NCBI RefSeq assembly: GCF_900115365.1
Contig: NZ_FOWD01000001.1
Location: 186,001 to 250,000 of the forward strand
Length of the DNA: 64,000 bases
DNA from: Anaerocolumna aminovalerica
Lineage (GTDB): Bacteria; Bacillota; Clostridia; Lachnospirales; Lachnospiraceae
Direction: 5' to 3'
Shown one piece after another: positions 28,324 to 37,420 of the stretch (position 1 is the stretch's first letter; each line of letters starts with the position of its first letter). A program made the position numbers and the translations under genes. Below the pieces are notes generated by a model, which was given only the letters and a program-made list of their open reading frames with translations, was not told the origin of the DNA and searched no databases.

Positions 28324-28398
28324 TGCCACAAACCATTCTTTCAACTTGATTTTTGTGGCAATATCACATAAGTACTACATAGTAAACAGATGTGATAT
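28324..28398 (+). promoter_or_regulatory. Two tandem hairpins ahead of binding-protein gene
   Basis: TGCCACAAA (28324-28332) / TTTGTGGCA (28352-28360), immediately followed by ATATCACAT (28361-28369) / ATGTGATAT (28390-28398). Both stems are 9 bp and perfect. Neither has a T tract, so they look like RNA-processing or stabilising structures that would raise binding-protein expression above that of the permeases. Confidence 0.5.
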
Positions 28399-28413
28399 GC
28401 AATGGGTGGAAAA

Positions 28414-29904
28414 ATGAAACTTAAGAAGATGGTTATGTTAGGATTGGTTGCTGCTATGACAGTTGGCAGTTTATCTGCTTGTAAAGCTAAGGAAACAGCA
28501 ACAAGTAAAAACGATAATGAAGTAGTTGAACTGACCTGGTATCAGATTGGGGATCGTCAAAAAGATGCAGATATGGTTATTGAGGAAGTAAATAAGTATA
28601 CGGCGGAAAAAATAGGGGTTAAGCTTAATGTGATCAATGTTGGATGGGGTGATTATAATCAGAAGATGCAGGTTGTAATCAATACCGGAGATAAATGGGA
28701 TTTATGTTTTACCTGTTCTTGGGCAAATGATTATCTTCAGAATTCGCAAAAAGGTGCTTTTCTTGAATTAGATGACTTGCTTAAAAAAGAGGGCAAGGAA
28801 ATGTATGATATAATCGATCAACGCTTTTGGAATGCAGCAAAAGTAGGCGGAGTAACCTATGCAGTTCCAAGTGAAAAAGAAATTGGCAGCTGCCCGATGT
28901 GAGTATTTACAAAAGAGTATGTTGATAAATATAATATTCCTTATCAGGATATTCATAATCTTGAAGATTTAGAGCCATGGCTTCAGTTAATTAAGGAAAA
29001 AGAACCTGACGTTGTACCTTTTTATCTCACAAAGGATTATTCTGCTCCTACTTATATGGATAAGATTCAGGATCCTGTTGGTATCGAATATGAAGATGAT
29101 ACTTTAACAGTAAAGAATGTTTTTGAGACAGAAAAGATGAAATCTACTTTACAAACAATGAGAAAATATTATTTAGCAGGTTATATTAACAGAGATGCAG
29201 CAACAGCATCAGATGATAAGTCTGTGAAAAGGTTTGTAACAAAAGGCGACGGTCAGCCATATGCAGAACTTATCTGGGGAAAAGATTTAGGATATGAAGT
29301 AGTAACATCACCAATCATGGATACACAAGTTACAAACGTATCTGCACGTGGAGCAATGACTGCTATTAATAAGAATTCCGAACATCCGGAAAAAGCAATG
29401 GCCCTATTAAACCTGATCAACACCGATGAATATTTAAGAAACCTATTAAATTACGGTATTGAAGGTGTTCATTATGAAAAAGAGAATGCTACTGATGAAG
29501 AAGTTGAGGCATGTAAAGGTAAAGATTATATTTATGATGTAAAACTTAAATATAATGAAGAAAAGAGAAAAGATTATTCTGTTCCTTACTGGGTACAAGG
29601 TGGTTTATTTAACACTTATGTAATGGTAAACGAACCTTTGGATAAATGGGCTGTTTTTAAAGAGTTTAATGATGCTTCAAAAGAAGCACCTTCCTTTGGA
29701 TTTGACTTCAATTTAGATCCTGTAAGTACACAGGTAGCAGGATTTAGAAATGTATTGGATGAGTTTGGTAAGTCCTTATATACCGGAAGTGTTGACCCTG
29801 ATGAATATCTGCCCCAGCTTAACAAGAAGTTAGAAGCTACAGGTATCCAGGATGTTATTGATGAAATGCAAAGACAGATTGATGAGTGGAAGAAAACCAA
29901 ATAA
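28414..29904 (+). pseudogene. ABC sugar-binding lipoprotein interrupted by one in-frame TGA
   Basis: The frame encodes a CUT1-type extracellular solute-binding protein of about 496 codons, with lipobox SLSAC and the start ELTWYQIGDRQKDADMV. An in-frame TGA at 28900-28902 splits it into GSCPM and VFTKEYVDKYNIP, which join smoothly as one protein with Trp expected at the stop. One base (TGG to TGA) explains it; no other stop or frameshift occurs. The two halves read as open frames 28402-28902 and 29056-29904 (the reading frame itself resumes at 28903). It could be a real nonsense mutation, a sequencing error or a leaky stop. The gene fits as the glycan receptor of the two upstream permeases. 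Confidence 0.8.
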
Positions 29905-29913
29905 ATAACTTAA

Positions 29914-29949
29914 GAGGGGCTGTTGCAATGCAATTGCAGCACCCCTTTT
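29914..29949 (+). terminator. Terminator after binding-protein gene
   Basis: GGGGCTGTTGCAA pairs with TTGCAGCACCCC, then TTTT. It separates the transporter unit from the beta-mannosidase gene. Confidence 0.75.
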
Positions 29950-29986
29950 AAAAACTAAGGACCAAGAATATAGGAGGGCTGTATTT

Positions 29987-32431
29987 ATGTTACATCAAAA
30001 CTTAAATTCAAACTGGAAAATGAGAAAAGCAGGAGAACTTCAGTGGAGCCCTGCTATAGTTCCCGGCAGCGTGTATACGGATTTATTAAGAAACGGAAGT
30101 ATGGATGATCCATTTTGGAAAGATAATGAAAATGCTGCATTGGAATTAATGGAATATGATTATGAATATGAGAGTAGATTTGATGCCGGGGCAGCTTTTT
30201 TTGAGATGGATAAAGTTTTTCTTTGTTTTGAAGGTATTGACACTATAGCGGATATATATCTTAACGGGAAGAGTATAGGAAATACCTATAATATGCATCG
30301 CATATGGAGATTTGATGTAACCGGGAAATTACAGGATACAGGAAATATACTTAAGGTAATATTGCATTCACCAACCCAATATATACAAGAGGCTTTTAAA
30401 AAATGCAGGACACTTGGCTCTGAAGATGCAATGGATGGTTTTGTACATATCAGGAAGGCTCACTGTATGTTTGGATGGGATTGGGGCGCACACCTGCCTG
30501 ATGCAGGAATTTTCAGGGAAGTTTCCCTGCTGGGAATTGAAAAAGCAAGGATTGAAAGTGTGTATATAAAACAGGAGCATAAGAGAGATACCGTTATACT
30601 TAATTTTGAACCGGAGATAGAATACTGTAAGATGTATGATAAGGTCCATTATGAATACAAAGTTGAGGTTGAAAATCCATTAGGGGTAACTGCTGTTTAT
30701 AAGGGCTCACCGGATAAAATCACAATTACAGATCCAATGCTTTGGTGGCCAAATGGTTATGGAAAACAGTATCTTTATAATATAAAGTTCACTTTATATG
30801 CAGATGAAAAAGAAATAAGTACATGGGAAAGAACCATTGGTCTGCGAACTATGACAATGAAAATTGAAAAGGATCAATGGGGAGAAAGCTTTGCCCATGA
30901 GGTAAATGGAATTACCATCTTTGCAATGGGTGCAGATTATATTCCGGAAGACCATTTAATCGGGCGTACAACAAAAGAACGTACCAGACGCCTTCTTGAA
31001 GATGCTAAACATGCAAACTTTAATGCGGTTCGTGTATGGGGCGGAGGATATTATCCGGAAGATTGGTTCTTTGATCTATGCGATGAACTTGGGCTAATTG
31101 TTTGGCAGGATTTTATGTTTGCCTGTGCAGTTTATGAATTGACAAAAGATTTTAAAGCTAATATCAGACAGGAGTTTATCGACAATATTAAAAGAATACG
31201 TCATCATGCCTCTCTAGGATTATGGTGCGGAAATAATGAAATGGAACAGTTTGTAGGTGAGAATCATCACTGGGTAACAAAGCATTCAGAAGTCCGTGAT
31301 TATTTAATCATGTACGAAGAACTGATTCCGGACATTTTAAGTGAGCATGACCCCCAGACATTTTACTGGCCTGCAAGTCCCTCTTCGGGAGGTTCCTTTG
31401 ATAAGCCAAATGATCCTGACCGGGGAGATGTGCATTACTGGGAAGTATGGCATGGAAACAAGCCTTTTTCTGAATACCGGCAATATTTCTTCAGGTATGC
31501 ATCTGAATTTGGATTTCAGTCTTTTCCCTGTAAGAAGACCATTGAGACATTTACGGATGATCCTGCGGATCACAATATATTCTCTTATATTATGGAAAAA
31601 CATCAGAGGAATTATGGTGCAAACGGGAAGATTATGAATTATCTGCAACAGACGTATCTTTATCCTACAAGCTTTGATATATTCCTCTATGCTTCACAAT
31701 TATTACAGGCTGAGGCAATCCGCTATGGAGTGGAGCATTTCAGGAGGAACCGGGGCCGTTGCATGGGAGCTATTTATTGGCAGTTAAACGACTGCTGGCC
31801 GGTTATTTCATGGTCCTCCATTGACTATACAGGAAGATGGAAGGCTTTGCATTATTATGCAAAACGCTTTTTTGCACCTCTAATGCTCAGTTGTCAGGAA
31901 GAGGGTATGATGTCCCAGAAGGCAGATATGAACCGTGAACATTTTGAATTTGAAAAATCCATCTGGCTTAGTGTGGCAAATGAAAGCCGTAAGGATGAGA
32001 ATTTAAAAGTTCATTTTGCTGTGAGAAATGTTGATGCAGAAATAATATATGAGGAGATCAGTGAAGTATTTGTACCTGCCTTATCCAGCATATGGTTAGA
32101 TAAAAAAATGCTTCCTGATATTGATATCTTCAATGAATATGTAAGTTATTCTCTTTATTCAAATGAAAATATGGTTTCCGACGGTACCGTTATATTTTCA
32201 TATCCAAAATATTTTAAATATAAGGATCCAAAGTTAAGCTATTCTGTGTCAGGTAATGAAATTATTATAAAGGCACAGGCTTATGCAAAGAGTGTGGAGG
32301 TTCAAAATGATGCAGAAGATCTTGTTTTATCTGATAATTATTTTGATATGAATGCAGGAGAAAAGCGTCTGACTGTTTTACGTGGTAATGTAACCGATCT
32401 TCGTTTACGCAGTGTTTTTGATATTAAGTAA
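29987..32431 (+). CDS. GH2 beta-mannosidase
   Basis: 814 aa cytosolic enzyme. The start (NLNSNWKMRKAGE, ATVPGSVYTDLL-like IVPGSVYTDLLRNGS) and FEGIDTIADIYLNGKSIG are typical of GH2 beta-mannosidases. The barrel holds acid/base Glu418 in WCGNNEMEQF and nucleophile Glu507 in ASEFGFQSFP. It would cleave the core Man-beta-1,4-GlcNAc left after alpha-mannose removal, completing N-glycan breakdown. ATG 29987 follows AGGAGGG. It has its own terminator. Confidence 0.93.
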   Translation: MLHQNLNSNWKMRKAGELQWSPAIVPGSVYTDLLRNGSMDDPFWKDNENAALELMEYDYEYESRFDAGAAFFEMDKVFLCFEGIDTIADIYLNGKSIGNTYNMHRIWRFDVTGKLQDTGNILKVILHSPTQYIQEAFKKCRTLGSEDAMDGFVHIRKAHCMFGWDWGAHLPDAGIFREVSLLGIEKARIESVYIKQEHKRDTVILNFEPEIEYCKMYDKVHYEYKVEVENPLGVTAVYKGSPDKITITDPMLWWPNGYGKQYLYNIKFTLYADEKEISTWERTIGLRTMTMKIEKDQWGESFAHEVNGITIFAMGADYIPEDHLIGRTTKERTRRLLEDAKHANFNAVRVWGGGYYPEDWFFDLCDELGLIVWQDFMFACAVYELTKDFKANIRQEFIDNIKRIRHHASLGLWCGNNEMEQFVGENHHWVTKHSEVRDYLIMYEELIPDILSEHDPQTFYWPASPSSGGSFDKPNDPDRGDVHYWEVWHGNKPFSEYRQYFFRYASEFGFQSFPCKKTIETFTDDPADHNIFSYIMEKHQRNYGANGKIMNYLQQTYLYPTSFDIFLYASQLLQAEAIRYGVEHFRRNRGRCMGAIYWQLNDCWPVISWSSIDYTGRWKALHYYAKRFFAPLMLSCQEEGMMSQKADMNREHFEFEKSIWLSVANESRKDENLKVHFAVRNVDAEIIYEEISEVFVPALSSIWLDKKMLPDIDIFNEYVSYSLYSNENMVSDGTVIFSYPKYFKYKDPKLSYSVSGNEIIIKAQAYAKSVEVQNDAEDLVLSDNYFDMNAGEKRLTVLRGNVTDLRLRSVFDIK

Positions 32432-32442
32432 TAAAAGTTAAG

Positions 32443-32476
32443 AAAAGAGCTGAATATTTATATTTTCGGCTCTTTT
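32443..32476 (+). terminator. Terminator closing the N-glycan locus
   Basis: AAAAGAGCTGAA pairs with TTCGGCTCTTTT, followed by further T. It lies between the convergent beta-mannosidase and CPBP protease genes. Confidence 0.8.
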
Positions 32477-32554
32477 TCTGTATTAAACTTGCCTAAAGGT
32501 TGAAGTGTACATCAAGTTTAACCACCTTATTAGTATAAGGTGATTGAAGAATGC

Positions 32555-33358
32555 TTATACAATTCGCCTGTTCTTTTTGTCGTATATTGCAACGGTTACA
32601 ATTGAAACAAGAACAAGCACAGCATTTGCGGTAATTGTTCCCGCCCAAGTCATAGGCAGAATACTAAAGGTGGAGCTTGCCGCATTAAACATGGTGTGGG
32701 ATAATACGCACATAAACACAGTGCCTTTACCTGATATTTTGTAGATTGCCCCGTAGAAAAACCGAAACGCAATGAGTTGAACTGCAAACATCCAAAAGTC
32801 AATGAGGCCCTCATAGTGAACCGTACCTGGAATAAAGAAGAGAGGGATATGCCATAAAATCCAAATGATGCCGGCAGAAACGGAAGATAAAACAAAACCA
32901 TATTTCTTGTAAAGCCCAGGCTGTAAAATGTATGTCCATCCAGCTTCCTCCAAACCACCGATAATAAGATTGCCAGGCAGGGAAAGGAAGAACATATAAA
33001 ATGGTAGTGCCATTTCGTTGGGGCCTGAAACTGCAAGATGTATCAAAAAATACAGTGCAAGTCCTGCAACAACGAACAAATAAAGAGATATGTTATTTTT
33101 GACGTAAAAAACAGTTTTCAACCATTCCTTAAGATCTGCTATTTTGTTATTTTTCTTCAGAACGATATATGAAGCAATAGCGGGGGACAAAATATAGATT
33201 GTAAAAGGAATATTCATCCCTAAGTTCTGTAATGATTCTTGAACCGAAGAGTGAACCGAAAATCCCAATTGCCCAAGAGCAATCAAAGCCCCTGACATAA
33301 GATAGGCTATGAAAAATGTCACCATCGTAAAATGTACTATGATTTTTTTGTCTGTCAT
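32555..33358 (-). CDS. CPBP (CAAX/Abi) family membrane metalloprotease
   Basis: 267 aa, about eight hydrophobic segments. The family motifs are GGLEEAGWTYILQP (EExxW-type), LWHIPLFF and the final HTMFNAAS. Such proteins act in bacteriocin immunity or as intramembrane proteases; the substrate is unknown. ATG 33358 is preceded by GAGGTG. It stands alone, oriented against the N-glycan locus. Confidence 0.85.
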   Translation of the reverse strand: MTDKKIIVHFTMVTFFIAYLMSGALIALGQLGFSVHSSVQESLQNLGMNIPFTIYILSPAIASYIVLKKNNKIADLKEWLKTVFYVKNNISLYLFVVAGLALYFLIHLAVSGPNEMALPFYMFFLSLPGNLIIGGLEEAGWTYILQPGLYKKYGFVLSSVSAGIIWILWHIPLFFIPGTVHYEGLIDFWMFAVQLIAFRFFYGAIYKISGKGTVFMCVLSHTMFNAASSTFSILPMTWAGTITANAVLVLVSIVTVAIYDKKNRRIV

Positions 33359-33654
33359 GATTTCTTCACCTCACGTTTTGAAGTATACATTATTTCTACA
33401 TTCGCCATATATACTACCATTGTGAACATACAATAAATCCATTTTACCACATAAATCCAGCCATGTCACTTGCGTTTTCTCTTCCCATTCTGCCTGTTCT
33501 AGAAAAGCAGCAGCAATTACTCTGTACGGCTACCCTTACTGCCCATAGACCGTTAGCCTGTGTAATCCTCTTGTAAACTGTACTTTAACTAAATTTAAAT
33601 ATCATTACATACAATAAAATGATGAGTGCAAATTATAAAGTTATATATTATAAT

Positions 33655-33779
33655 TATTAGGAAAATAATGTCCGGAGTTCATGATATAGGCACAGAACGG
33701 ATAAACTATTCCAGGGTAACGAGATAATCTGCATATAAGATTCGCCTTACTGATTTAAAGCCAGTAAGGCGTATTTTTT
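33655..33779 (+). ncRNA. Possible short transcript with strong terminator
   Basis: Within the 600-base interval between the CPBP protease and murR, TATAAT (33649-33654) is followed about 90 nt later by a terminator, CGCCTTACTG (33743-33752) / CAGTAAGGCG (33762-33771), then TATTTTTT. No open frame lies between. The -35 is poor. It may be a small RNA or the end of a lost gene. The rest of 33359-33900 shows nothing further. Confidence 0.3.
33743..33779 (+). terminator. Intrinsic terminator upstream of murR
   Basis: Perfect 10-bp stem CGCCTTACTG/CAGTAAGGCG, 9-nt loop, then TATTTTTT. It insulates the mur operon from upstream transcription. Confidence 0.8.
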
Positions 33780-33919
33780 ATGTGTAAATTAATTTATAAA
33801 TTCATCCGTAGACAAGTGCTGTAGGAACGCTTAATAGTAATTTTCAAAGGAATAATTATTACAAATTAACAAAAACTATCATGAAATTACAGATTTTCAG
33901 TATAAATTAGTCATAATGG

Positions 33920-33978
33920 GAAACATTGTTTCATAATGGTGTATAAAAATTGACTATAAAATTTCAGGATAGTATACT
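33920..33978 (+). promoter_or_regulatory. mur operon operator and promoter
   Basis: Promoter TTGACT (33950-33955), 17-nt spacer, TATACT (33973-33978). Eighteen nt upstream of the -35 lies a perfect palindrome GAAACATTGTTTC (33920-33932), set within CATAATGG half-repeats. An RpiR-type regulator encoded just downstream is the natural ligand. The site position is read directly; the binding is inference. Confidence 0.6.
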
Positions 33979-34002
33979 CAACTTATGAATGGAGTAAAAA
34001 CA

Positions 34003-34878
34003 ATGAAAAGTGTACTAGTACGTTTACAGGAATATTCAGGTCATGCTAGTGGAGCTGAAAAAGGTGTGATTCATTTTCTATTAAAAAATTCGGAAAAAGG
34101 TGTAAATCTTAATATACACCAACTTGCGGAAACAACTTATACATCATCTTCTACAATCATAAGATTATGTCGTAAGCTAGGTTTTCAAGGGTATAAAGAC
34201 TTTCATAAATCACTAATTTATGAAATGGCTTTACGAAAAGCTACCAGTCGTGAAAAGGGAAAAGAAATTAGTAGAGAAGATTCCCTGGAAACTATTGTGG
34301 ACAAAGTAACTTATAAGAATATTGCCTCTCTGGAGAATACCAGAAAATTAATAGATACTAATATATTACAGGACTGTGTTGACTTAATATACAGTGCCAA
34401 CACAATATGTCTATTTGGAATGGGGTCATCCCTTTTAGTTGCAAAGGATGCTTATCTTAAATTCTTAAGAATGAACAAGCCTTGCTTAATCAATGAAGAT
34501 TGGCATGCTCAGTTGCTTCAGGCAAGAAACATTAAGAAAGAAGATGTAGCCATTGTAATCAGTTATTCTGGCTTAACTGAAGAAGTGTTAAAATGTGCTT
34601 CTACCGTAAAACAAAAAGGAACACCAATCATTGCTATTACACGTTTTGAAGATTCACCTCTGTCCAGAATGGCAGATTATAATTTAAGTGTTGCTGCTAC
34701 TGAATTCATATTTCGAAGCGGAGCAATGTCTTCAAGGATAGCACAACTAAATATTATTGATATACTTTATACGGGATTTTTAAATAAGCAATTTGAATCA
34801 AGTCTCGCACAGTTTGAGAATACACACATAGATAAGCCTAACAAAAGCACGACTCAAGATGAACATAATAAAAATTAG
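34003..34878 (+). CDS. murR: RpiR-family regulator, MurR-like
   Basis: 291 aa: N-terminal RpiR HTH (NIHQLAETTYTSSSTIIRLCRKLGFQGYKDF, about residues 35-65) and C-terminal SIS domain (FGMGSSLLVAKDAYLKF; ISYSGLTEEVLKC) that binds phosphosugars. It heads the MurNAc operon, so it probably senses MurNAc-6-phosphate. I start it at ATG 34003, eight nt after GGAG, because the upstream ATG 33985 coincides with the expected transcription start. Confidence 0.85.
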   Translation: MKSVLVRLQEYSGHASGAEKGVIHFLLKNSEKGVNLNIHQLAETTYTSSSTIIRLCRKLGFQGYKDFHKSLIYEMALRKATSREKGKEISREDSLETIVDKVTYKNIASLENTRKLIDTNILQDCVDLIYSANTICLFGMGSSLLVAKDAYLKFLRMNKPCLINEDWHAQLLQARNIKKEDVAIVISYSGLTEEVLKCASTVKQKGTPIIAITRFEDSPLSRMADYNLSVAATEFIFRSGAMSSRIAQLNIIDILYTGFLNKQFESSLAQFENTHIDKPNKSTTQDEHNKN

Positions 34879-34908
34879 ACTAAAATCAGAATCGAGGAGG
34901 AATGGCAG

Positions 34909-35811
34909 TTGCTAGATTTGACAAAACTGACAACAGAAACACGAAATGAAAAAACAATGAATTTAGATAGTATGACCCCATTAGAAATTGCAACCATAAT
35001 GAATGAAGAAGATAATAAGGTAGTGGCTGCAGTCCATGAAGTATTACCCCAAGTTGCTACTGTAATTGAATGGTGTACGGATTCTTTAAGAAAAGGCGGC
35101 AGAATTATATACATGGGTGCAGGAACAAGTGGAAGGTTAGGTTTGTTAGATGCAGTGGAATGTCCACCAACCTTTGGAACCTCACCGGATACTGTAGTAG
35201 GATTGATTGCAGGTGGTAACGACGCATTCATTAAAGCGGTGGAAGGTGCTGAAGATAGCGAAACTCTTGGAAAAGAAGATCTGGTTACATTAAATCTTAA
35301 TAGGAATGATGTTGTAATAGGAATAGCTGCCAGTGGGCGTACTCCTTACGTAATATCAGGATTAATATATGCAAGAGAGATTGGATGTAAAACAGCAGTA
35401 TTGGCTTGTAATAAGAATTCAGAGGTGTCGAAATATTCAGACATTGCAATTGAACCAATACCAGGACCGGAAGTATTAACAGGTTCTACCCGTTTGAAAT
35501 CAGGCACTGCACAGAAGATGATACTTAATATGATATCCACTGGAAGTATGGTTGGGATAGGAAAAGTCTATCAGAACTTAATGGTGGACGTTATGCAGAC
35601 CAATGAGAAGTTAAACTCTCGTGCTGTAAATATTATTATTGCAGCTACAGGATGCAATCATGAACTAGCGAAGGATATGTTAGAAATGGCTGATGGAAGT
35701 GTTAAGTTAGCAATCACCATGATCTTGTTACAATGTACAAAAGACCAGGCGATTGAAAGATTAGACCACTCTAATGGACATATTCGTCATGCTTTAAAAG
35801 GCAGCAAATAG
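34909..35811 (+). CDS. murQ: N-acetylmuramic acid 6-phosphate etherase
   Basis: 300 aa SIS-domain enzyme that removes lactate from MurNAc-6P to give GlcNAc-6P. The MurQ signature is clear: YMGAGTSGRLGLLDAVECPPTFG and GIAASGRTPYVISGL. TTG 34909 is the start, eight nt after the GAGGAGG site; the nearby ATG 34902 is out of frame. It follows murR by 30 nt. The spacer before murP holds a small hairpin (TGAGAAT/ATTCTCA, 35873-35894). Confidence 0.95.
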   Translation: MLDLTKLTTETRNEKTMNLDSMTPLEIATIMNEEDNKVVAAVHEVLPQVATVIEWCTDSLRKGGRIIYMGAGTSGRLGLLDAVECPPTFGTSPDTVVGLIAGGNDAFIKAVEGAEDSETLGKEDLVTLNLNRNDVVIGIAASGRTPYVISGLIYAREIGCKTAVLACNKNSEVSKYSDIAIEPIPGPEVLTGSTRLKSGTAQKMILNMISTGSMVGIGKVYQNLMVDVMQTNEKLNSRAVNIIIAATGCNHELAKDMLEMADGSVKLAITMILLQCTKDQAIERLDHSNGHIRHALKGSK

Positions 35812-35995
35812 TTTATGAAAATCTTTCGAAAGTTGAAAGAAAAGCATCTCCACACTTGGAAGAACTCCAACATGAGAATACATTGGAATTCTCATATTGA
35901 ACTTCTTCGTTTATTATTTTAGATGTGGCAAAGCGGCATCGGGTTTGAAAGTGAGATAATATTCACATAAAACATATTAGGAGGAGGAAATATAT

Positions 35996-37420
35996 ATGAC
36001 AAATTTAGAATTAGCAAAAAAACTTGTTGAACTTGTTGGTGGTAAAGAAAATGTTGATAAAGCCACAAACTGTATGACAAGGCTACGTTTAACAGTTAAG
36101 AATGCCGACCTTGTAAAAGGAGAGGAAATCAAGAACACAGAGGGTGTTATGGGCTATATTGTGGATGGTAATTCTCTTCAGATTGTATTAGGGCCAGGTA
36201 AAGCCAAAAAAGTTGCTGATATTTGTACTGATGAATTAGGGCTTCCGAAGGTAAAAATGGTAACTGAAGATTGGAAAGAAAATAAGACTGCAATGAAGGA
36301 TGTACAAAAGCAAAGTCCATTTAAAAAGGCAATTAGGACAATTGCAGACATTTTCATTCCATTAATTCCGGCGATTATTGCAGCAGGTCTGTTCAATGGT
36401 CTTGCCAGTTTAATCAGCACCCTGCAAGGTCAAGGAGTACTAAGTACAGAAGGATTCTGGCAGGTAGTACAGCTATTATTTGCTCTGATCGGCGGCGGAT
36501 TCTTAGGTTACTTTGCAATTTATACCGGTATTAATTCTGCAAAACAGTTTGGTGCAACAGAAGCACTAGGCGGTATGATTGGTGCAATCTCTATCGGAAG
36601 TAATATTGTTGCCATATCTACAATATTTGGCCTGTACAATGAAGAAGTTCCGCTAAGTTCTATTCTTACAACAGGTAAAGGCGGTATTATAGGTGTTATC
36701 GTAGGAGTATGGATTCTATCAAAAGTAGAAAAATTTGTTAGAAAACATGTTCCAGATGTATTAGACTTAATTGTTACACCTTTTGTATCATTATTAATTA
36801 CAGCAATCTTATTTATATTTATTATTATGCCATTAGCAGGTTTTGCATCAGATGGATTAGTAGCAGCACTTAGTGTAATTATTAATTCTTCTAACCCTGT
36901 TGTTAGTGTAATTAGCGGTTATATATTATCAGCAGTCTTTCTTCCAATGGTTTTACTTGGATTGCATCATGGATTAATACCAATCTATGCGATTCAATTA
37001 GAAACTTTAGGCGGTGTTACATTATTCCCTGTTTTAGCAATGGCAGGAGCTGGTCAGGTTGGTGCGTCATTAGCAATCTATCTAAAAGCAAAACGTATTG
37101 GAAACAAGCGTATACAAAAAGTAATTGCTGGTGCCCTTCCAGCAGGATTCCTTGGAGTAGGTGAGCCTTTAATCTACGGTGTAACTCTACCTATGTTTAA
37201 ACCATTTATTACTGCAGGTCTAGGTGCAGGATTTGGTGGAGCATTTGTAATGTTAACACATGTTATGGCAAGTTCCTGGGGCCCATCCGGATTAGTAGCT
37301 ATTCCAATTATGAAACCGGAAAGCATGCTTAACTTCTTCTTAGGCTTACTGATATCCTATATAGCAGGTTTTATAATAACTTACTTTGTAATTAAAGATA
37401 AGGAAGTTGCAAATGTTTAA
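35996..37420 (+). CDS. murP: PTS EIIBC component, MurNAc-type
   Basis: 474 aa. The EIIB domain (1-85) has the phosphocysteine motif ATNCMTRLR with Cys26; the EIIC domain (about 110-470) has ten or so hydrophobic segments and GLHHGLIPIYAIQ and GVGEPLIYGVTLP. It lacks EIIA, as in MurP of E. coli and staphylococci, which uses a shared EIIA. Its place between murQ and a MupG gene supports uptake and phosphorylation of MurNAc or a MurNAc disaccharide. ATG 35996 follows AGGAGGAGG. Confidence 0.9.
   Translation: MTNLELAKKLVELVGGKENVDKATNCMTRLRLTVKNADLVKGEEIKNTEGVMGYIVDGNSLQIVLGPGKAKKVADICTDELGLPKVKMVTEDWKENKTAMKDVQKQSPFKKAIRTIADIFIPLIPAIIAAGLFNGLASLISTLQGQGVLSTEGFWQVVQLLFALIGGGFLGYFAIYTGINSAKQFGATEALGGMIGAISIGSNIVAISTIFGLYNEEVPLSSILTTGKGGIIGVIVGVWILSKVEKFVRKHVPDVLDLIVTPFVSLLITAILFIFIIMPLAGFASDGLVAALSVIINSSNPVVSVISGYILSAVFLPMVLLGLHHGLIPIYAIQLETLGGVTLFPVLAMAGAGQVGASLAIYLKAKRIGNKRIQKVIAGALPAGFLGVGEPLIYGVTLPMFKPFITAGLGAGFGGAFVMLTHVMASSWGPSGLVAIPIMKPESMLNFFLGLLISYIAGFIITYFVIKDKEVANV

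Noticed and set aside
28900-28902. TGA read as tryptophan (alternative genetic code).
   Set aside because: Other genes in the window (for example the acyltransferase and the mutarotase) end at TGA, so the standard code applies here.
33661-33742. Possible riboswitch upstream of the mur operon terminator.
   Set aside because: I compared it by eye with c-di-GMP, ZTP, fluoride, preQ1 and ykkC patterns and saw no conserved core.
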